NCBI GenBank assembly: GCA_023146115.1 | Contig: JAGLCS010000085.1 | Span: 1-44,937 of the forward strand | Direction of reading: 5' to 3' | Origin: Abyssibacter sp. | Lineage (GTDB): Bacteria > Pseudomonadota > Gammaproteobacteria > Nevskiales > OUC007 | DNA length: 44,937 nt | Part shown: one piece after another, positions 17,961-26,840 of the stretch | How the letters are laid out: each line of letters opens with the position of its first letter | How positions within the stretch are numbered: the first letter of the stretch is position 1 | The notes under the pieces: model-generated | Seen by the model: the letters and a program-made list of their open reading frames with translations, nothing else | Database searches by the model: none | Told to the model about the DNA's origin: nothing | Translations under genes and position numbers: made by a program

Positions 17961-18004
17961 CATACGCTGACGTATGTGTTAGTTTTTCCGTACTTACCCG
18001 TATG
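17961..18004. promoter_or_regulatory. Candidate TetR operator: CATACG-CTGA-CGTATG plus nearby half sites
   Basis: A perfect 6-4-6 inverted repeat at 17961-17976 lies just upstream of the TetR gene. Two further half-site-like copies follow on the same strand (CGTACT at 17989, CGTATG at 17999). The layout, between the DUF3080 stop and the regulator start, suggests an autoregulatory operator that may also control the downstream fadE. Confidence 0.55.
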
Positions 18005-18019
18005 GAAGTCGCGACATCG

Positions 18020-18625
18020 ATGGCCCAGCAAAAGCCAACATTGAGTGCCGACGACTGGGCGGACGCCGCTTTGGACGCCATGGTCGACGGTGGGTTGGAC
18101 GGTGTCGCGGTCGAGCCGCTGGCGCGAAAGCTGGGTGTGACCAAGGGCAGTTTCTACTGGCATTTCGCCAATCGTGATGCGCTGATCCGGGCGTCGCTTG
18201 AGCGCTGGGCCTCGCGGGAGACGGAGCAGATCATCGCCCGCGCCAAGGGCGTGAAGCAGCCTCGAAAACGCATCCAGACCGTGTTCAAGGCAGCCAATGG
18301 CAGCGAGCGTGAGGGTCATCTGTATCTGGCGCTGGCGGCAGCCAGCCGCGACCCCCGGGTGGCGGACTTCGTCCACAAGGTCTCGCAGCGTCGCTTGGAT
18401 TTTCTATCCGAATGTTATCGGGCGCTGGGTTTGCCGACGCGCGATGCCCGCAAGTGGGCGACCTTTGCCTACAGCACCTTCCTGGGCACGTTGCAGCTGC
18501 GGCGGGATAACCCGTCCGCGCTACCGCCAGGGGCCATGTTTAACGAATACCTGAGGCTGTTAATCGAGACGCTCATTCCGCGTTCCGGCGAGCAGCCTCC
18601 GGCGGCGAACGAACAAGCCGCCTAA
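18020..18625 (+). CDS. TetR-family regulator next to fadE
   Basis: A 201-residue TetR repressor. The DNA-binding domain contains GGLDGVAVEPLARKLGVTKG and the standard SFYWHFANRDALI. The C-terminal ligand domain has no family-specific mark I can name. The ORF track starts at 18002, but that ATG has no ribosome site and lies at the edge of the palindromic operator; the ATG at 18020 has GGAAG about ten bases upstream and is preferred. The gene is 43 bases upstream of fadE in the same direction, so it probably senses an acyl-CoA or fatty acid and controls fadE. That role is inferred from position only. Confidence 0.85.
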   Translation: MAQQKPTLSADDWADAALDAMVDGGLDGVAVEPLARKLGVTKGSFYWHFANRDALIRASLERWASRETEQIIARAKGVKQPRKRIQTVFKAANGSEREGHLYLALAAASRDPRVADFVHKVSQRRLDFLSECYRALGLPTRDARKWATFAYSTFLGTLQLRRDNPSALPPGAMFNEYLRLLIETLIPRSGEQPPAANEQAA

Positions 18626-18668
18626 TCGACTCCCCAGTCTCTTACCTTTGTATATCGGAGGGTTTGTC

Positions 18669-21143
18669 ATGTTGACACTACTCGCAATTTTCATCGCCGT
18701 TGCTGGCTTTTGGGTGCTTGCCTACATGGGGGCGCCGCTACTGGTGTCGTCCGCTGCAATTGGCGTGTACATCGTCGGTCTTTACGGCGTTGGCATCATG
18801 GGGCCGACCGCGTTCGCCATCACCGGCGGCATCTACGCGGTGCTGGCGATCGTCCTGAACCTGCGGCCGATCCGCCGGCTGATCACCAAGCCGGTCTTTG
18901 CGGGCTTCAAGGCGGTGCTGCCGCCGATGACCTCCACCGAACGTGAAGCTCTGGAAGCGGGCGACGTGTGGTGGGAAGGCGAAATGTTCCGCGGGCGGCC
19001 GGATTGGTCGGTGCTCAAGAACTTCAAGCGTACGCAGCTCACCGCCGAGGAGCAGTCCTTCCTCGACAACGAGACAGTTGAGCTGTGTCAGATGATCGAC
19101 GACTACAAGACCGTCTACGAGGACCGTGATCTCGCACCCGAGGTGTGGGCGTTCATGCGTGAGAAGAAGTTCTTCGCCATGCTGATCACCAAGGAATGGG
19201 GCGGCCTGGGCTTCTCGGCCTACGCCCAGTCCTGCGTGGTGACCAAGATCGCCACCAAGTCGATTACGGCTGCGGTGACGGTGATGGTGCCGAACTCGTT
19301 GGGCCCTGGTGAGTTGCTGATGCACTACGGCACCGAAGAGCAAAAGGAACACTGGCTGCCCAAGTTGGCCAATGGCACCGACATTCCCTGCTTCGGCCTG
19401 ACCGGCGTGGAAGTCGGCTCGGACGCCACCGCCATCCCTGATGTCGGCGTGGTCTGCAAAGGCGAATGGGAAGGCAAGGAAGTGCTGGGCATGCGCCTGA
19501 CCTTCAACAAGCGCTATATCACGCTGGCGCCGGTCGCTTCGGTGATCGGTCTGGCGTTCAAGCTACAGGACCCGGACGGTCTGCTGGGCGACGCCGAGAC
19601 GGCTGACTATGGAATCACCTGCGCCCTGATCCCGGCTAACACGCCGGGTGTGGAAATTGGTCGGCGTCATTACCCGTCCGGTGCGTTCATGAACGGACCG
19701 ATCACCGGTGAAGACGTGTTCGTGCCGATCGAGTGGATTATCGGCGGCGTGGAAAAGGCCGGCGGCGGCTGGCGCATGCTGGTCGAGTGTCTGTCTGCGG
19801 GCCGCGGCATCTCGCTACCCGCGCTGTCGGCTGCCGGCGGCAAGATGGCCTATCGAATGACCGGTGCGTATTCGCGTATTCGCCGGCAGTTCAAGCTCTC
19901 GGTCGGCAAGTTCGAAGGCGTGCAGGAGGCCACGGGCCGCATCGCCGGGCTGAACTACCGACTAGAAGCTACACGCACATTGACGGCCAGCGCGGTCGAC
20001 AATTGTGCGCCGTCTGTAGTCACGGCCATTGCCAAGTACCACATGACGGAAATGATGCGGCAGGTGCTGACCGACGCCATGGACGTGCATGGTGGCCGCG
20101 GCATCATGGTCGGCCCACGTAATTACCTCGTGTCTGCCTATCAGGCGATTCCGGTGGCGATCACCGTGGAAGGCGCGAACATTCTCACCCGCAGCTTGAT
20201 GATCTTTGGCCAGGGTGCAATCCGCTGTCATCCGTACGTCTTCCCGGAAATGGAAGCGGCGCGTGAGGACGATCTGCCGGCCTTCGACAAGCTGCTTTGG
20301 AGCCACATCGGCTTTTCCATGAACCGCGGCGTGCGCGCGCTGACGCTGGGCCTGACCGGTGGTGCGCTGGCCAAGGCGCCGGTGGACGGACCGACAGCCA
20401 AGTACTACAAGCAGCTTGAGCGCATGTCGACGTCCCTTGCCTTCGTGTCCGACGTGACCATGGGTGTTCTCGGTGGCGAACTGAAACGCAAGGAACGGCT
20501 CTCGGCCCGCCTGGGCGATGTGCTGAGTCATCTGTACATGGCCTCGGCCGTGCTCAAGTACTACGAGGACGAGGGTCGGCCAGAAGAAGACCTGCCGCAT
20601 GTGCAGTGGTGCCTGGAAGACTCGCTGAACACGATTTACGAAGCCTTCGATGAGTTCTTCTCGAACTTTCCGATGGGTTTCGTGGGTTCGGCGATGCGCC
20701 GCATGGTGTTCCCGTTCGGTCGCTCCTACCGCCCGGTCTCTGATGACCTCAATGGCAAGCTCGCCGACATGATGATGGAGCCTACAGAGCTACGTGATCG
20801 CCTGTCCGAGCTGTGCTATCTGCCGCAGGACGCGGCGGATCCCGTCGGGCTGCTAGAAGTCACGTTCGGCAAGTTGATCGAGGTCGAACCGCTGTACAAC
20901 AAGTACTACAAGGCCCTGTCCAAGGGAGAGCTGGCCGGTATGACGCTCGAAGCCCGGTTGGAAGAAGCGGTTCAGCAGGGCGTGTTGACCCAGGACGAAG
21001 CCGCACAGGTGGGCGAGTACGACGCGCTCCGCTACGAGTCCGTCATGACCGACGCCTTCACCAAGGAGTATCTGGCCGGTACCGCCTTCAATCCGGACGC
21101 GGATGCCGCCGACACGGTGCATCCGACGGCGAAGGTCGCCTGA
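18669..21143 (+). CDS. fadE: Membrane acyl-CoA dehydrogenase FadE
   Basis: FAD-dependent dehydrogenase that makes trans-2-enoyl-CoA from acyl-CoA in the first step of beta-oxidation. The 824 residues match the large FadE type (E. coli 814) rather than ordinary 380-residue enzymes. Two or three membrane helices occupy residues 1-70, followed by KPVFAGFKAVLPPMTSTE, the acyl-CoA dehydrogenase core (KEWGGLGFSAYAQS, CFGLTGVEVGSDA, MDVHGGRGIMVGPRN) and the FadE-specific C-terminal helical extension. The start is the ATG at 18669 with GGAGG nine bases upstream; the ORF-track TTG is seven codons earlier. It follows a TetR gene and ends in an intrinsic terminator. Confidence 0.96.
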   Translation: MLTLLAIFIAVAGFWVLAYMGAPLLVSSAAIGVYIVGLYGVGIMGPTAFAITGGIYAVLAIVLNLRPIRRLITKPVFAGFKAVLPPMTSTEREALEAGDVWWEGEMFRGRPDWSVLKNFKRTQLTAEEQSFLDNETVELCQMIDDYKTVYEDRDLAPEVWAFMREKKFFAMLITKEWGGLGFSAYAQSCVVTKIATKSITAAVTVMVPNSLGPGELLMHYGTEEQKEHWLPKLANGTDIPCFGLTGVEVGSDATAIPDVGVVCKGEWEGKEVLGMRLTFNKRYITLAPVASVIGLAFKLQDPDGLLGDAETADYGITCALIPANTPGVEIGRRHYPSGAFMNGPITGEDVFVPIEWIIGGVEKAGGGWRMLVECLSAGRGISLPALSAAGGKMAYRMTGAYSRIRRQFKLSVGKFEGVQEATGRIAGLNYRLEATRTLTASAVDNCAPSVVTAIAKYHMTEMMRQVLTDAMDVHGGRGIMVGPRNYLVSAYQAIPVAITVEGANILTRSLMIFGQGAIRCHPYVFPEMEAAREDDLPAFDKLLWSHIGFSMNRGVRALTLGLTGGALAKAPVDGPTAKYYKQLERMSTSLAFVSDVTMGVLGGELKRKERLSARLGDVLSHLYMASAVLKYYEDEGRPEEDLPHVQWCLEDSLNTIYEAFDEFFSNFPMGFVGSAMRRMVFPFGRSYRPVSDDLNGKLADMMMEPTELRDRLSELCYLPQDAADPVGLLEVTFGKLIEVEPLYNKYYKALSKGELAGMTLEARLEEAVQQGVLTQDEAAQVGEYDALRYESVMTDAFTKEYLAGTAFNPDADAADTVHPTAKVA

Positions 21144-21168
21144 TAGCCGGAAGCAAGCACTCGATGAG

Positions 21169-21192
21169 AAACGGGCCCTGCGGGGCCCGTTT
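21169..21192 (+). terminator. Intrinsic terminator after fadE
   Basis: AAACGGGCCC-TGCG-GGGCCCGTTT, a perfect 10-bp stem followed by a T-rich tail (TTCTTT), 26 bases after the fadE stop. The A run on the other side may also help the convergent symporter transcript to end. Confidence 0.9.
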
Positions 21193-21222
21193 TCTTTAGG
21201 TGTAGGCGTCGACCATCCGGCT

Positions 21223-22476
21223 TCAGCGGCCCGAGGCGACCAGGCGCGTCGGTTCACCTTCGCTGCGCGCGACCACTACCGCGCCGGTGGAATCCGAGAA
21301 CACGTTGACGGCCGTCCGGCACATGTCGAGCACGCGGTCCACGGCCAGAATCAGTCCAACGCCTTCCAGCGGCAGGCCGATGGCGGTCAGGATCACGCCG
21401 ATGGCGACCAGGCTCGCCGACGGTATGCCCGCCACCCCAATCGAGGTGAGCAGCGCGGTCAGCACGATGACGAATTGGGTGCCCAATGTCAGATCGAGTC
21501 CATAGGCCTGCGCGATGAACATGGCCGCCACGCATTCATAAAGGGCGGTGCCGTCCATGTTGACCGTGGCGCCCAGCGGCAGCACAAAGCTGCTGGTGCG
21601 ATTTGATACGCCGGCTCGGTTCTCGACGCAGTCGAGCGTGACCGGCAGCGTTGCGGATGACGAGCTGGTCGAGAAGGCGGTGAGCAATGCCGGCGACATC
21701 GCCGCATAGTGCTTGAGCGGATTCACGCGTGCGACGAGGCTCAGCATCAACGGCATGGTGATCAGCAAATGCGCGGCCAGGGCGATGATGACCGTGACGA
21801 AGAAGGCCAGTAGCGGGCCAACGGCGTCGAAACCGGTCTGCGCAACGACCTCGGCAACCAGGCCGAATACGCCGATCGGCGCGATTCGCATCACCAGATT
21901 CGTCATCTGCAGCATGACCTGGTAGACGCCGTCCCAGAAATCCTTGAGCACCTCCCCCGGACGCCCGGGCACGCGGGTGGCCAGAAAGCCGAACAGAATC
22001 GAGAACACGATCAGGCCCAGCATCTGCCCCGCGGCAGCGGCCTCGATAATGTTGGGCGGCACCAGCCGCAACACGATGCCGATGACGTCGCCAGCGCCTT
22101 TGCCCTCGATCTTCTCGAGTACCTGTCCGGTACCGGCATCCAGCCCCATCCGGTCGCCGGCGGGCTCGCCATCGACCAAGCCCGGTGAGAGCAGGTTCAC
22201 CATGAACAGGCCAATCAGGATGGCCACGAGGCTGGTGGTCAGATAGTAGGCGAGGGTCTTGCCGCCGAGGCGGCCCAGGTCGCGGCCACCCGGCAAGCCC
22301 ATGACGCCCACGATGATCGATGACACGATCAGCGGCACGATCAGCATCTTCAGCGCATTGAGAAAGAAGCTGCCGATCAGATCGAAGGCATCAATCCACC
22401 AGCCAGCGTCCGGCACGATGGAGCCGACGATGGCCGCGGCGACGAGCGCAATCAGGATTTGCCAATGCAGTTTCAT
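21223..22476 (-). CDS. Dicarboxylate/amino acid:cation symporter (DAACS family)
   Basis: Inner-membrane secondary transporter of the GltP/DctA/GltPh fold that takes up glutamate, aspartate or C4-dicarboxylates with H+ or Na+. At 417 residues with repeated hydrophobic helices it has normal family length. The diagnostic signatures are the serine-rich hairpin [13 protein letters not shown] and the NMDGT motif in [17 protein letters not shown]; the IPSASLV segment marks the second hairpin. Substrate cannot be chosen from sequence alone. It is convergent with fadE, sharing the terminator region, and divergent from the BPSS1780-type gene. Confidence 0.93.
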   Translation of the reverse strand: MKLHWQILIALVAAAIVGSIVPDAGWWIDAFDLIGSFFLNALKMLIVPLIVSSIIVGVMGLPGGRDLGRLGGKTLAYYLTTSLVAILIGLFMVNLLSPGLVDGEPAGDRMGLDAGTGQVLEKIEGKGAGDVIGIVLRLVPPNIIEAAAAGQMLGLIVFSILFGFLATRVPGRPGEVLKDFWDGVYQVMLQMTNLVMRIAPIGVFGLVAEVVAQTGFDAVGPLLAFFVTVIIALAAHLLITMPLMLSLVARVNPLKHYAAMSPALLTAFSTSSSSATLPVTLDCVENRAGVSNRTSSFVLPLGATVNMDGTALYECVAAMFIAQAYGLDLTLGTQFVIVLTALLTSIGVAGIPSASLVAIGVILTAIGLPLEGVGLILAVDRVLDMCRTAVNVFSDSTGAVVVARSEGEPTRLVASGR

Positions 22477-22599
22477 GGGTGCAAGCAGATGCAGGAATCG
22501 ATCCGCCTAGCCTAATCCATCCACGAGGCCAGGTGACGCCGAGTCGCAGCCCGCCCGGTATGATGCGCGCAGGTGTCATTTGATGAACAGGCGATATTG

Positions 22600-23400
22600 A
22601 TGGATCAAGAACTCGCGGTCGCAGTTCGGCCGGCAGCCGCCGGCAAGCAGTGGATCGGCTCGGCATGGGGGCTGTTTGCCGGCCAGGTCGGTACCTGGCT
22701 GGTATTGGTCATCATTCTATTCGCGGTCACGGTGCTGGCGGCCTTCGTGCCGCTGGGCAGTCTGGCGATGAACGTAGTGTCGCCGGTGTTCATCGGCGGC
22801 ATGATGATTGGCGCGCATCAGCAAGCGCGTGGCGGCCGGGCAGAGATCGGCCATTTGCTCGCCGGGTTCTCCCAGCGATTCGTCGATCTGCTGTTGCTTG
22901 GCCTGATACAAATCCTCGCGACCCTGGTCGTGGGATTGGTTGGCGCCATCGGTGCGATGCTGACGATCGGATTGAGCGTCTTCGAAAATCCCGAGGCGCT
23001 GGGGGGCATTTCAGTGGTGACCTGGCTGCTGCTGGCGCTCGTCATGACCGTGCCGCTGGCCGCGATGATCATGGCCTTCTGGATTGCCACGCCACTGGTT
23101 GCCGTGGCGGGATGCAAGCCCTGGGAAGCCGTGGAACGCTCCTTTGATGCGGCGTGGCGGAACTGGCGTGCGCTGCTGGTCTACGGGCTGCTGGCACTAC
23201 TGCTCGGCCTGATCGCGGTGATTCCGTTTGGCTTGGGCTTGATCGTGTTGATGCCGGTGCTGATGCTCGCCGGTTACACCGCCTGTGCGGACCTGTTCAG
23301 TCTGAATTCAGCCCCGCCGTCGCAGCCATCGACGCTCGAAGTGAACAAAGTGCCAACACCGGACGAGGACGAAGCAGATGACCGATTCGGTGCGAGCTGA
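22600..23400 (+). CDS. BPSS1780-type integral membrane protein
   Basis: A 266-residue polytopic membrane protein resembling the BPSS1780 family of unknown function. Signs are the N-terminal WIGSAWGLF, long hydrophobic helices (about five or six), the segment WIATPLVAVAGCKPWEAVERSFDAAWRNWRALL split by a helix break, and a polar acidic tail. The ATG at 22600 (MDQELAVAV) is preferred to the GTG at 22573 because family members begin near here, though its ribosome site is weak. The 3' end overlaps the next gene by 23 bases, so the pair is probably translationally coupled. Confidence 0.78.
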   Translation: MDQELAVAVRPAAAGKQWIGSAWGLFAGQVGTWLVLVIILFAVTVLAAFVPLGSLAMNVVSPVFIGGMMIGAHQQARGGRAEIGHLLAGFSQRFVDLLLLGLIQILATLVVGLVGAIGAMLTIGLSVFENPEALGGISVVTWLLLALVMTVPLAAMIMAFWIATPLVAVAGCKPWEAVERSFDAAWRNWRALLVYGLLALLLGLIAVIPFGLGLIVLMPVLMLAGYTACADLFSLNSAPPSQPSTLEVNKVPTPDEDEADDRFGAS

Positions 23401-24133
23401 GGTGTCCGACACGAAGGCCGCTCCGGCCGGTCCGCTTGCGGCACGGCGCATGCGGGCATTCACCGATCATCTGACCAAGGATTTTCTGGGCGGCCCCCGG
23501 CCGTTGAAGTTCGCGTGGGTGATCAATGCGCAGAAAGGTGGAACCTTCCTGTTCGTGGGGTTCTTGATGTGGTGGTACGGCAACACCGCTCCCGCGGCCT
23601 GGGTCTACCTCGCGCTGCATGGCAGCTACGGATTGTGCTGGCTGCTGAAGGATGTGACCTTTCCAGATCCCAATTGGCAATCGCGTGTGACCTTCGGCGG
23701 TGCGCTGATGTCCATCGTCGGTGGTCTCGGCCTGTATTGGTTGATCGCCTGGCTGCTCATCTCGGGGGTGAGCACGCCGGACTATCCGTTACCGGAACAG
23801 GCCTGGTTCGCGTTATGCATTTCTTTGCACACGCTAGGCATCGCGATCATGTTGTCGGCCGATGCGCAGAAGTACTACACGCTGAAGGTCCAGCGCGGCC
23901 TGATCACGACCGGCATGTTTCGCTATGTCCGCCACCCGAACTATCTCGGCGAGATGATGATCTATGGCAGCTACGCGCTCATGGTCTGGCACTGGGCGCC
24001 AGTGCTGATCCTGGCGTGGATCTGGATCGGCATCTTCGCCGTGAACATGGTGCTCAAGGAGGCGTCGATGTCGCGGCACCCGACATGGGCGGCCTACAAA
24101 CGCCGGACGGGCTGGTTGCTACCCGGCCTGTAG
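23378..24133 (+). CDS. Isoprenylcysteine carboxyl methyltransferase-like / DUF1295-type membrane protein
   Basis: A 251-residue membrane protein with about five helices and the C-terminal methyltransferase-type signature GLITTGMFRYVRHPNYLGEM, then KEASMSRHPTWAAYKRRTGWLLPGL. This RHPxYxGE pattern is shared by isoprenylcysteine carboxyl methyltransferases, phospholipid methyltransferases and steroid-5-alpha-reductase-like DUF1295 proteins, which use SAM or NADPH. The N-terminal segment GGPRPLKFAWVINAQKGGTF is a less common feature. The start overlaps the BPSS1780-type gene by 23 bases. The substrate is unknown; a membrane lipid is plausible. Confidence 0.75.
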   Translation: MTDSVRAEVSDTKAAPAGPLAARRMRAFTDHLTKDFLGGPRPLKFAWVINAQKGGTFLFVGFLMWWYGNTAPAAWVYLALHGSYGLCWLLKDVTFPDPNWQSRVTFGGALMSIVGGLGLYWLIAWLLISGVSTPDYPLPEQAWFALCISLHTLGIAIMLSADAQKYYTLKVQRGLITTGMFRYVRHPNYLGEMMIYGSYALMVWHWAPVLILAWIWIGIFAVNMVLKEASMSRHPTWAAYKRRTGWLLPGL

Positions 24134-24165
24134 GCGGCCCTTTGCCGGTTGGTGGGTGCTGAACG

Positions 24166-25353
24166 TCAGGCGGCCTTGCCCTGAGCCTCGGCGCTCTTGC
24201 TGCCGCGGCTGGGCATCGTGCCCATCAGCTTGCAGATAATGCTGAGCATCACCTCGTCGGCACCACCGCCGATGGAGATGAGGCGTGAGTCCCGGTAGGC
24301 GCGGGCCACGCGGTTGTCCCACATGAAACCCTGACCGCCCCAGAACTGCAGGCAGGTATCGGTCACCTCACGTGAAACCCTGCCGGCTTTGAGTTTGCAC
24401 ATGGATGCCAGCATGCTGGCGTCGCGGCCGTTGATGTACTGCTCGGCGGCCTGCATGGTGAGCGCTTTCAGGCTTTCGACTTCCGTCTTCAATTCGGCGA
24501 GCCGGAAATGCACGTACTGGTTGTCCAGCACCGATTGCCCGAAGGCCTTACGCGACCGCGCGTAGTCGATGGTCTCGTCGAGATTGCTTTCCAGCCCCTC
24601 GATAGCGGTCGCGGCGCCGAACAGGCGCTCCTCCTGGAATTGCAGCATCTGATACATGAATCCCATGCCTTCCTGGCCAATCAGGTTGCGCTGAGGCACG
24701 CGGACGTTGTCCAGAAAGATCATCGCCGTGTCCGAGGCCCGCATGCCCAACTTGTCCAGCTTGGTCTGGCGGTCCACGCCCTTGGCGTCCAGTGGGACCA
24801 CGACCAGCGACTTGTTCTTGTGCGGCTTGCCTTCACCGGTATTGACCAGCATGCAGGCCCAGTCGGACTGCGTGCCGTTGGTGATCCACATTTTCGAGCC
24901 ATTGATCACATAGTCACCGCCGTCTTTGGTCGCCGTGGTCTTGATGCTGGCGACGTCTGAGCCGGCCCCGGCTTCGGACACCGCGATCGAGACGACCTGA
25001 TCGCCCGCAATGGCGGGCGCCAGATATTGCTGGCGTAGCTCGTCCGAGCCGAATCGGGCCAGCGCGGGTGTGGCCATGTCGGTCTGCACGCCGATGGCCA
25101 TGGGCAGCGAGCCGCAGTGACATTGTCCCAGGGCCATCGCGAATATGAGCTCGTAGGAGTAGTCCAGGCCCATGCCCCCGTATTCGGCCGGCTTGTTGAT
25201 TCCGAGCAGCCCGAGGTCGCCCATACGCTTGAGCACCTCATGTGCGGGCCAGATGCCGGCTGCTTCCCACTCGTCCACATGCGGGTTGATTTCGTCCTGC
25301 ACGAACTTGCTAACCGTCCGATGCAGTTCTTTATGCTCATGGGTAATAATCAT
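24166..25353 (-). CDS. Acyl-CoA dehydrogenase (soluble type)
   Basis: FAD-dependent acyl-CoA dehydrogenase of normal size (395 residues). The ORF-track start at 25428 lies upstream of a strong GAGGAG site; the ATG at 25353, eight bases after it, gives MIITHEHKELHRTVSKFVQD, a normal N-terminus. Typical blocks are INKPAEYGGMGLDYSYEL, VSEAGAGSDVASIKTTA, KMWITNGTQSDW and the C-terminal CLQFWGGQGFMWDNRVARAYRDSR. The N-terminus is reminiscent of AtuD-type citronellyl-CoA dehydrogenases, but this is not certain, and a branched or isovaleryl-type acyl-CoA is also possible. It stands alone on the minus strand, convergent with the methyltransferase-like gene. Confidence 0.92.
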   Translation of the reverse strand: MIITHEHKELHRTVSKFVQDEINPHVDEWEAAGIWPAHEVLKRMGDLGLLGINKPAEYGGMGLDYSYELIFAMALGQCHCGSLPMAIGVQTDMATPALARFGSDELRQQYLAPAIAGDQVVSIAVSEAGAGSDVASIKTTATKDGGDYVINGSKMWITNGTQSDWACMLVNTGEGKPHKNKSLVVVPLDAKGVDRQTKLDKLGMRASDTAMIFLDNVRVPQRNLIGQEGMGFMYQMLQFQEERLFGAATAIEGLESNLDETIDYARSRKAFGQSVLDNQYVHFRLAELKTEVESLKALTMQAAEQYINGRDASMLASMCKLKAGRVSREVTDTCLQFWGGQGFMWDNRVARAYRDSRLISIGGGADEVMLSIICKLMGTMPSRGSKSAEAQGKAA

Positions 25354-25403
25354 TACTGTTTTCTCCTCAAAGGTTGTTGCCGACCAATGCAATATTTTTT
25401 GAG

Positions 25404-25432
25404 ATTCTGGGTAAGTTTTGTCATGCATGCAA
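25404..25432 (-). promoter_or_regulatory. Candidate promoter for the acyl-CoA dehydrogenase
   Basis: On the minus strand TTGCAT (-35-like) and CAGAAT (-10-like) are separated by 17 bases, in an AT-rich stretch that differs from the surrounding GC-rich DNA. This would leave a leader of about 45 bases. The inverted repeat ATTAC-CA-GTAAT (25446-25457), just upstream, could be an operator. Read by eye; moderate to weak. Confidence 0.4.
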
Positions 25433-25596
25433 CGATGAATCTAAAATTACCAGTAATTATGATTACCCAATGAGCGCCGTCATGGGAAAATCACATCTGG
25501 ACGGCGGTCTATAAAGACATCGACGCAGGCAGGCGGGAAGGGCGCAATGATCAATCGATGGCCGTGTTGTTCGGAATCCGTTGGCGGGAAAACGGG

Positions 25597-26100
25597 ATGA
25601 GTCGCTCCCGCCGCGAGTTTTCCGTGCTGGTCGACGCTTACGCACAGGATCTCTACCGCTACGCGTACTGGCTTTGTCGCGATCCGCACGTTGCCGAGGA
25701 CCTGGTGCAGGAAACCCTGCTGCGAGCCTGGAAGTCTTTCGACAAGTTGCAGGATGTGAAAGCGGCGCGCTCCTGGCTCATCACCACGGTGCGTCGCGAG
25801 AACCTCCGGCGGTTCGAGCGTTACCAACCCACGACGGTCGATGTGGACGAAATGGAGTACCTGCCAGCAGTCGCGACGGATGATGTCGCCACTGCAGATG
25901 AGATTCGGACCCGGCTGGCCAGCCTGCCCGTCGTGGACCGCGAAGCCCTGCTGCTTCAGGCCGGTTACGGCTACAGCCTGAAGGAAATCGCCGAGATCAT
26001 GGATACCACGCCAGCCGCGGTGGGCAACCGTGTTTACCGCGCCCGGCAGCGACTGTTGCAGCAGGATGTCGATGCCACCAAACGGGAGGTGCAGGCATGA
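25597..26100 (+). CDS. ECF-type RNA polymerase sigma factor
   Basis: Extracytoplasmic-function sigma factor of about 167 residues. Region 2 reads LYRYAYWLCRDPHVAEDLVQ with ETLLRAWKSFDKL after it; region 4 reads VVDREALLLQAGYGYSLKEI and AEIMDTTPAAVGNRVYRARQRL. No regions 1 or 3 are present. The ATG at 25597 (MSRSRREFSVL) is preferred; the ORF-track start at 25558 adds 13 residues with no family likeness. Its stop overlaps the next ATG (ATGA), which encodes a zinc-type membrane anti-sigma candidate. The stimulus is unknown, and the target promoter is not recognisable here. Confidence 0.92.
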   Translation: MSRSRREFSVLVDAYAQDLYRYAYWLCRDPHVAEDLVQETLLRAWKSFDKLQDVKAARSWLITTVRRENLRRFERYQPTTVDVDEMEYLPAVATDDVATADEIRTRLASLPVVDREALLLQAGYGYSLKEIAEIMDTTPAAVGNRVYRARQRLLQQDVDATKREVQA

Positions 26101-26801
26101 ATTGTTTTGAAGCGCGCCGCGCATTGCTCACCGATCCGGCCCGGCTGCCCGGAGACGTGGCGAACCACGTGTCGCAGTGTGAACGCTGCGGCCGGTTTGC
26201 GGCTCAGGTGCGCACGCTGGATATGCGAGTGGCCGATGCATGGTCGATTGGCACGCCTCCCGGCCTCGGTGACCGGCTCAAGCTGAGCGGTCCCCAGCGC
26301 TCGCGTGCGTGGGTGCCGGTGATGGGTGGCCTGGCGCTGGCCGCATCGGTGCTCGTCGCTGCGCTTGTGATCGGTTTCCCGAGCGCGCAGGGGCCAGGCG
26401 GCATTGACTGGGCCGCGTCGATGGTCGCTCACAGTGAGTACGACGCAGCGCATGAACTCTCGGCCGATCCCGACGCATCACAGGATTTCGAGCGGGTGAT
26501 CCAGCGACTGGGGGGGCGGATTCGGGCGATCCCGGATGGCATCACCCGGGCCGGCTACTGCGTGCTGGATGGCAAGGCGGCGCTGCATGCTGTTATCGAA
26601 CATGCTGGTGAACGCTTCGTTGTGTACGTGCTGCCCGGCGTGGCGGCTCAGCAGGCCCTGGTCGATCTGGGCGGTTGGCATGGCGAGATCCTGTCCGGCG
26701 ATCACTCCACGATCGCGGTGCTCGGCCGCGGCACCACGGATGCCATCGAACAGTTGGCGCAGTCGTTGGCGGCCTCGGTCCAGTGGTCCGGCTCGGCCTG
26801 A
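26097..26801 (+). CDS. DUF3379-type membrane anti-sigma factor candidate
   Basis: A 234-residue protein starting inside the stop of the sigma gene (ATGA overlap). The N-terminal domain holds a zinc-type anti-sigma motif, HVSQCERC (H-x3-C-x2-C), plus an early cysteine (MNCFEARRALL). One membrane helix follows (MGGLALAASVLVAALVIGF, near residues 79-98), then a periplasmic domain of about 130 residues. This resembles DUF3379 proteins, which sit next to ECF sigma factors. Inferred role: hold the sigma factor at the membrane until an envelope signal arrives. The sensory domain is not recognised. Confidence 0.8.
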   Translation: MNCFEARRALLTDPARLPGDVANHVSQCERCGRFAAQVRTLDMRVADAWSIGTPPGLGDRLKLSGPQRSRAWVPVMGGLALAASVLVAALVIGFPSAQGPGGIDWAASMVAHSEYDAAHELSADPDASQDFERVIQRLGGRIRAIPDGITRAGYCVLDGKAALHAVIEHAGERFVVYVLPGVAAQQALVDLGGWHGEILSGDHSTIAVLGRGTTDAIEQLAQSLAASVQWSGSA

Positions 26802-26840
26802 GCGGCGTAAGCTGGCGGCCCGTCATCATCGGAGCTTGCG

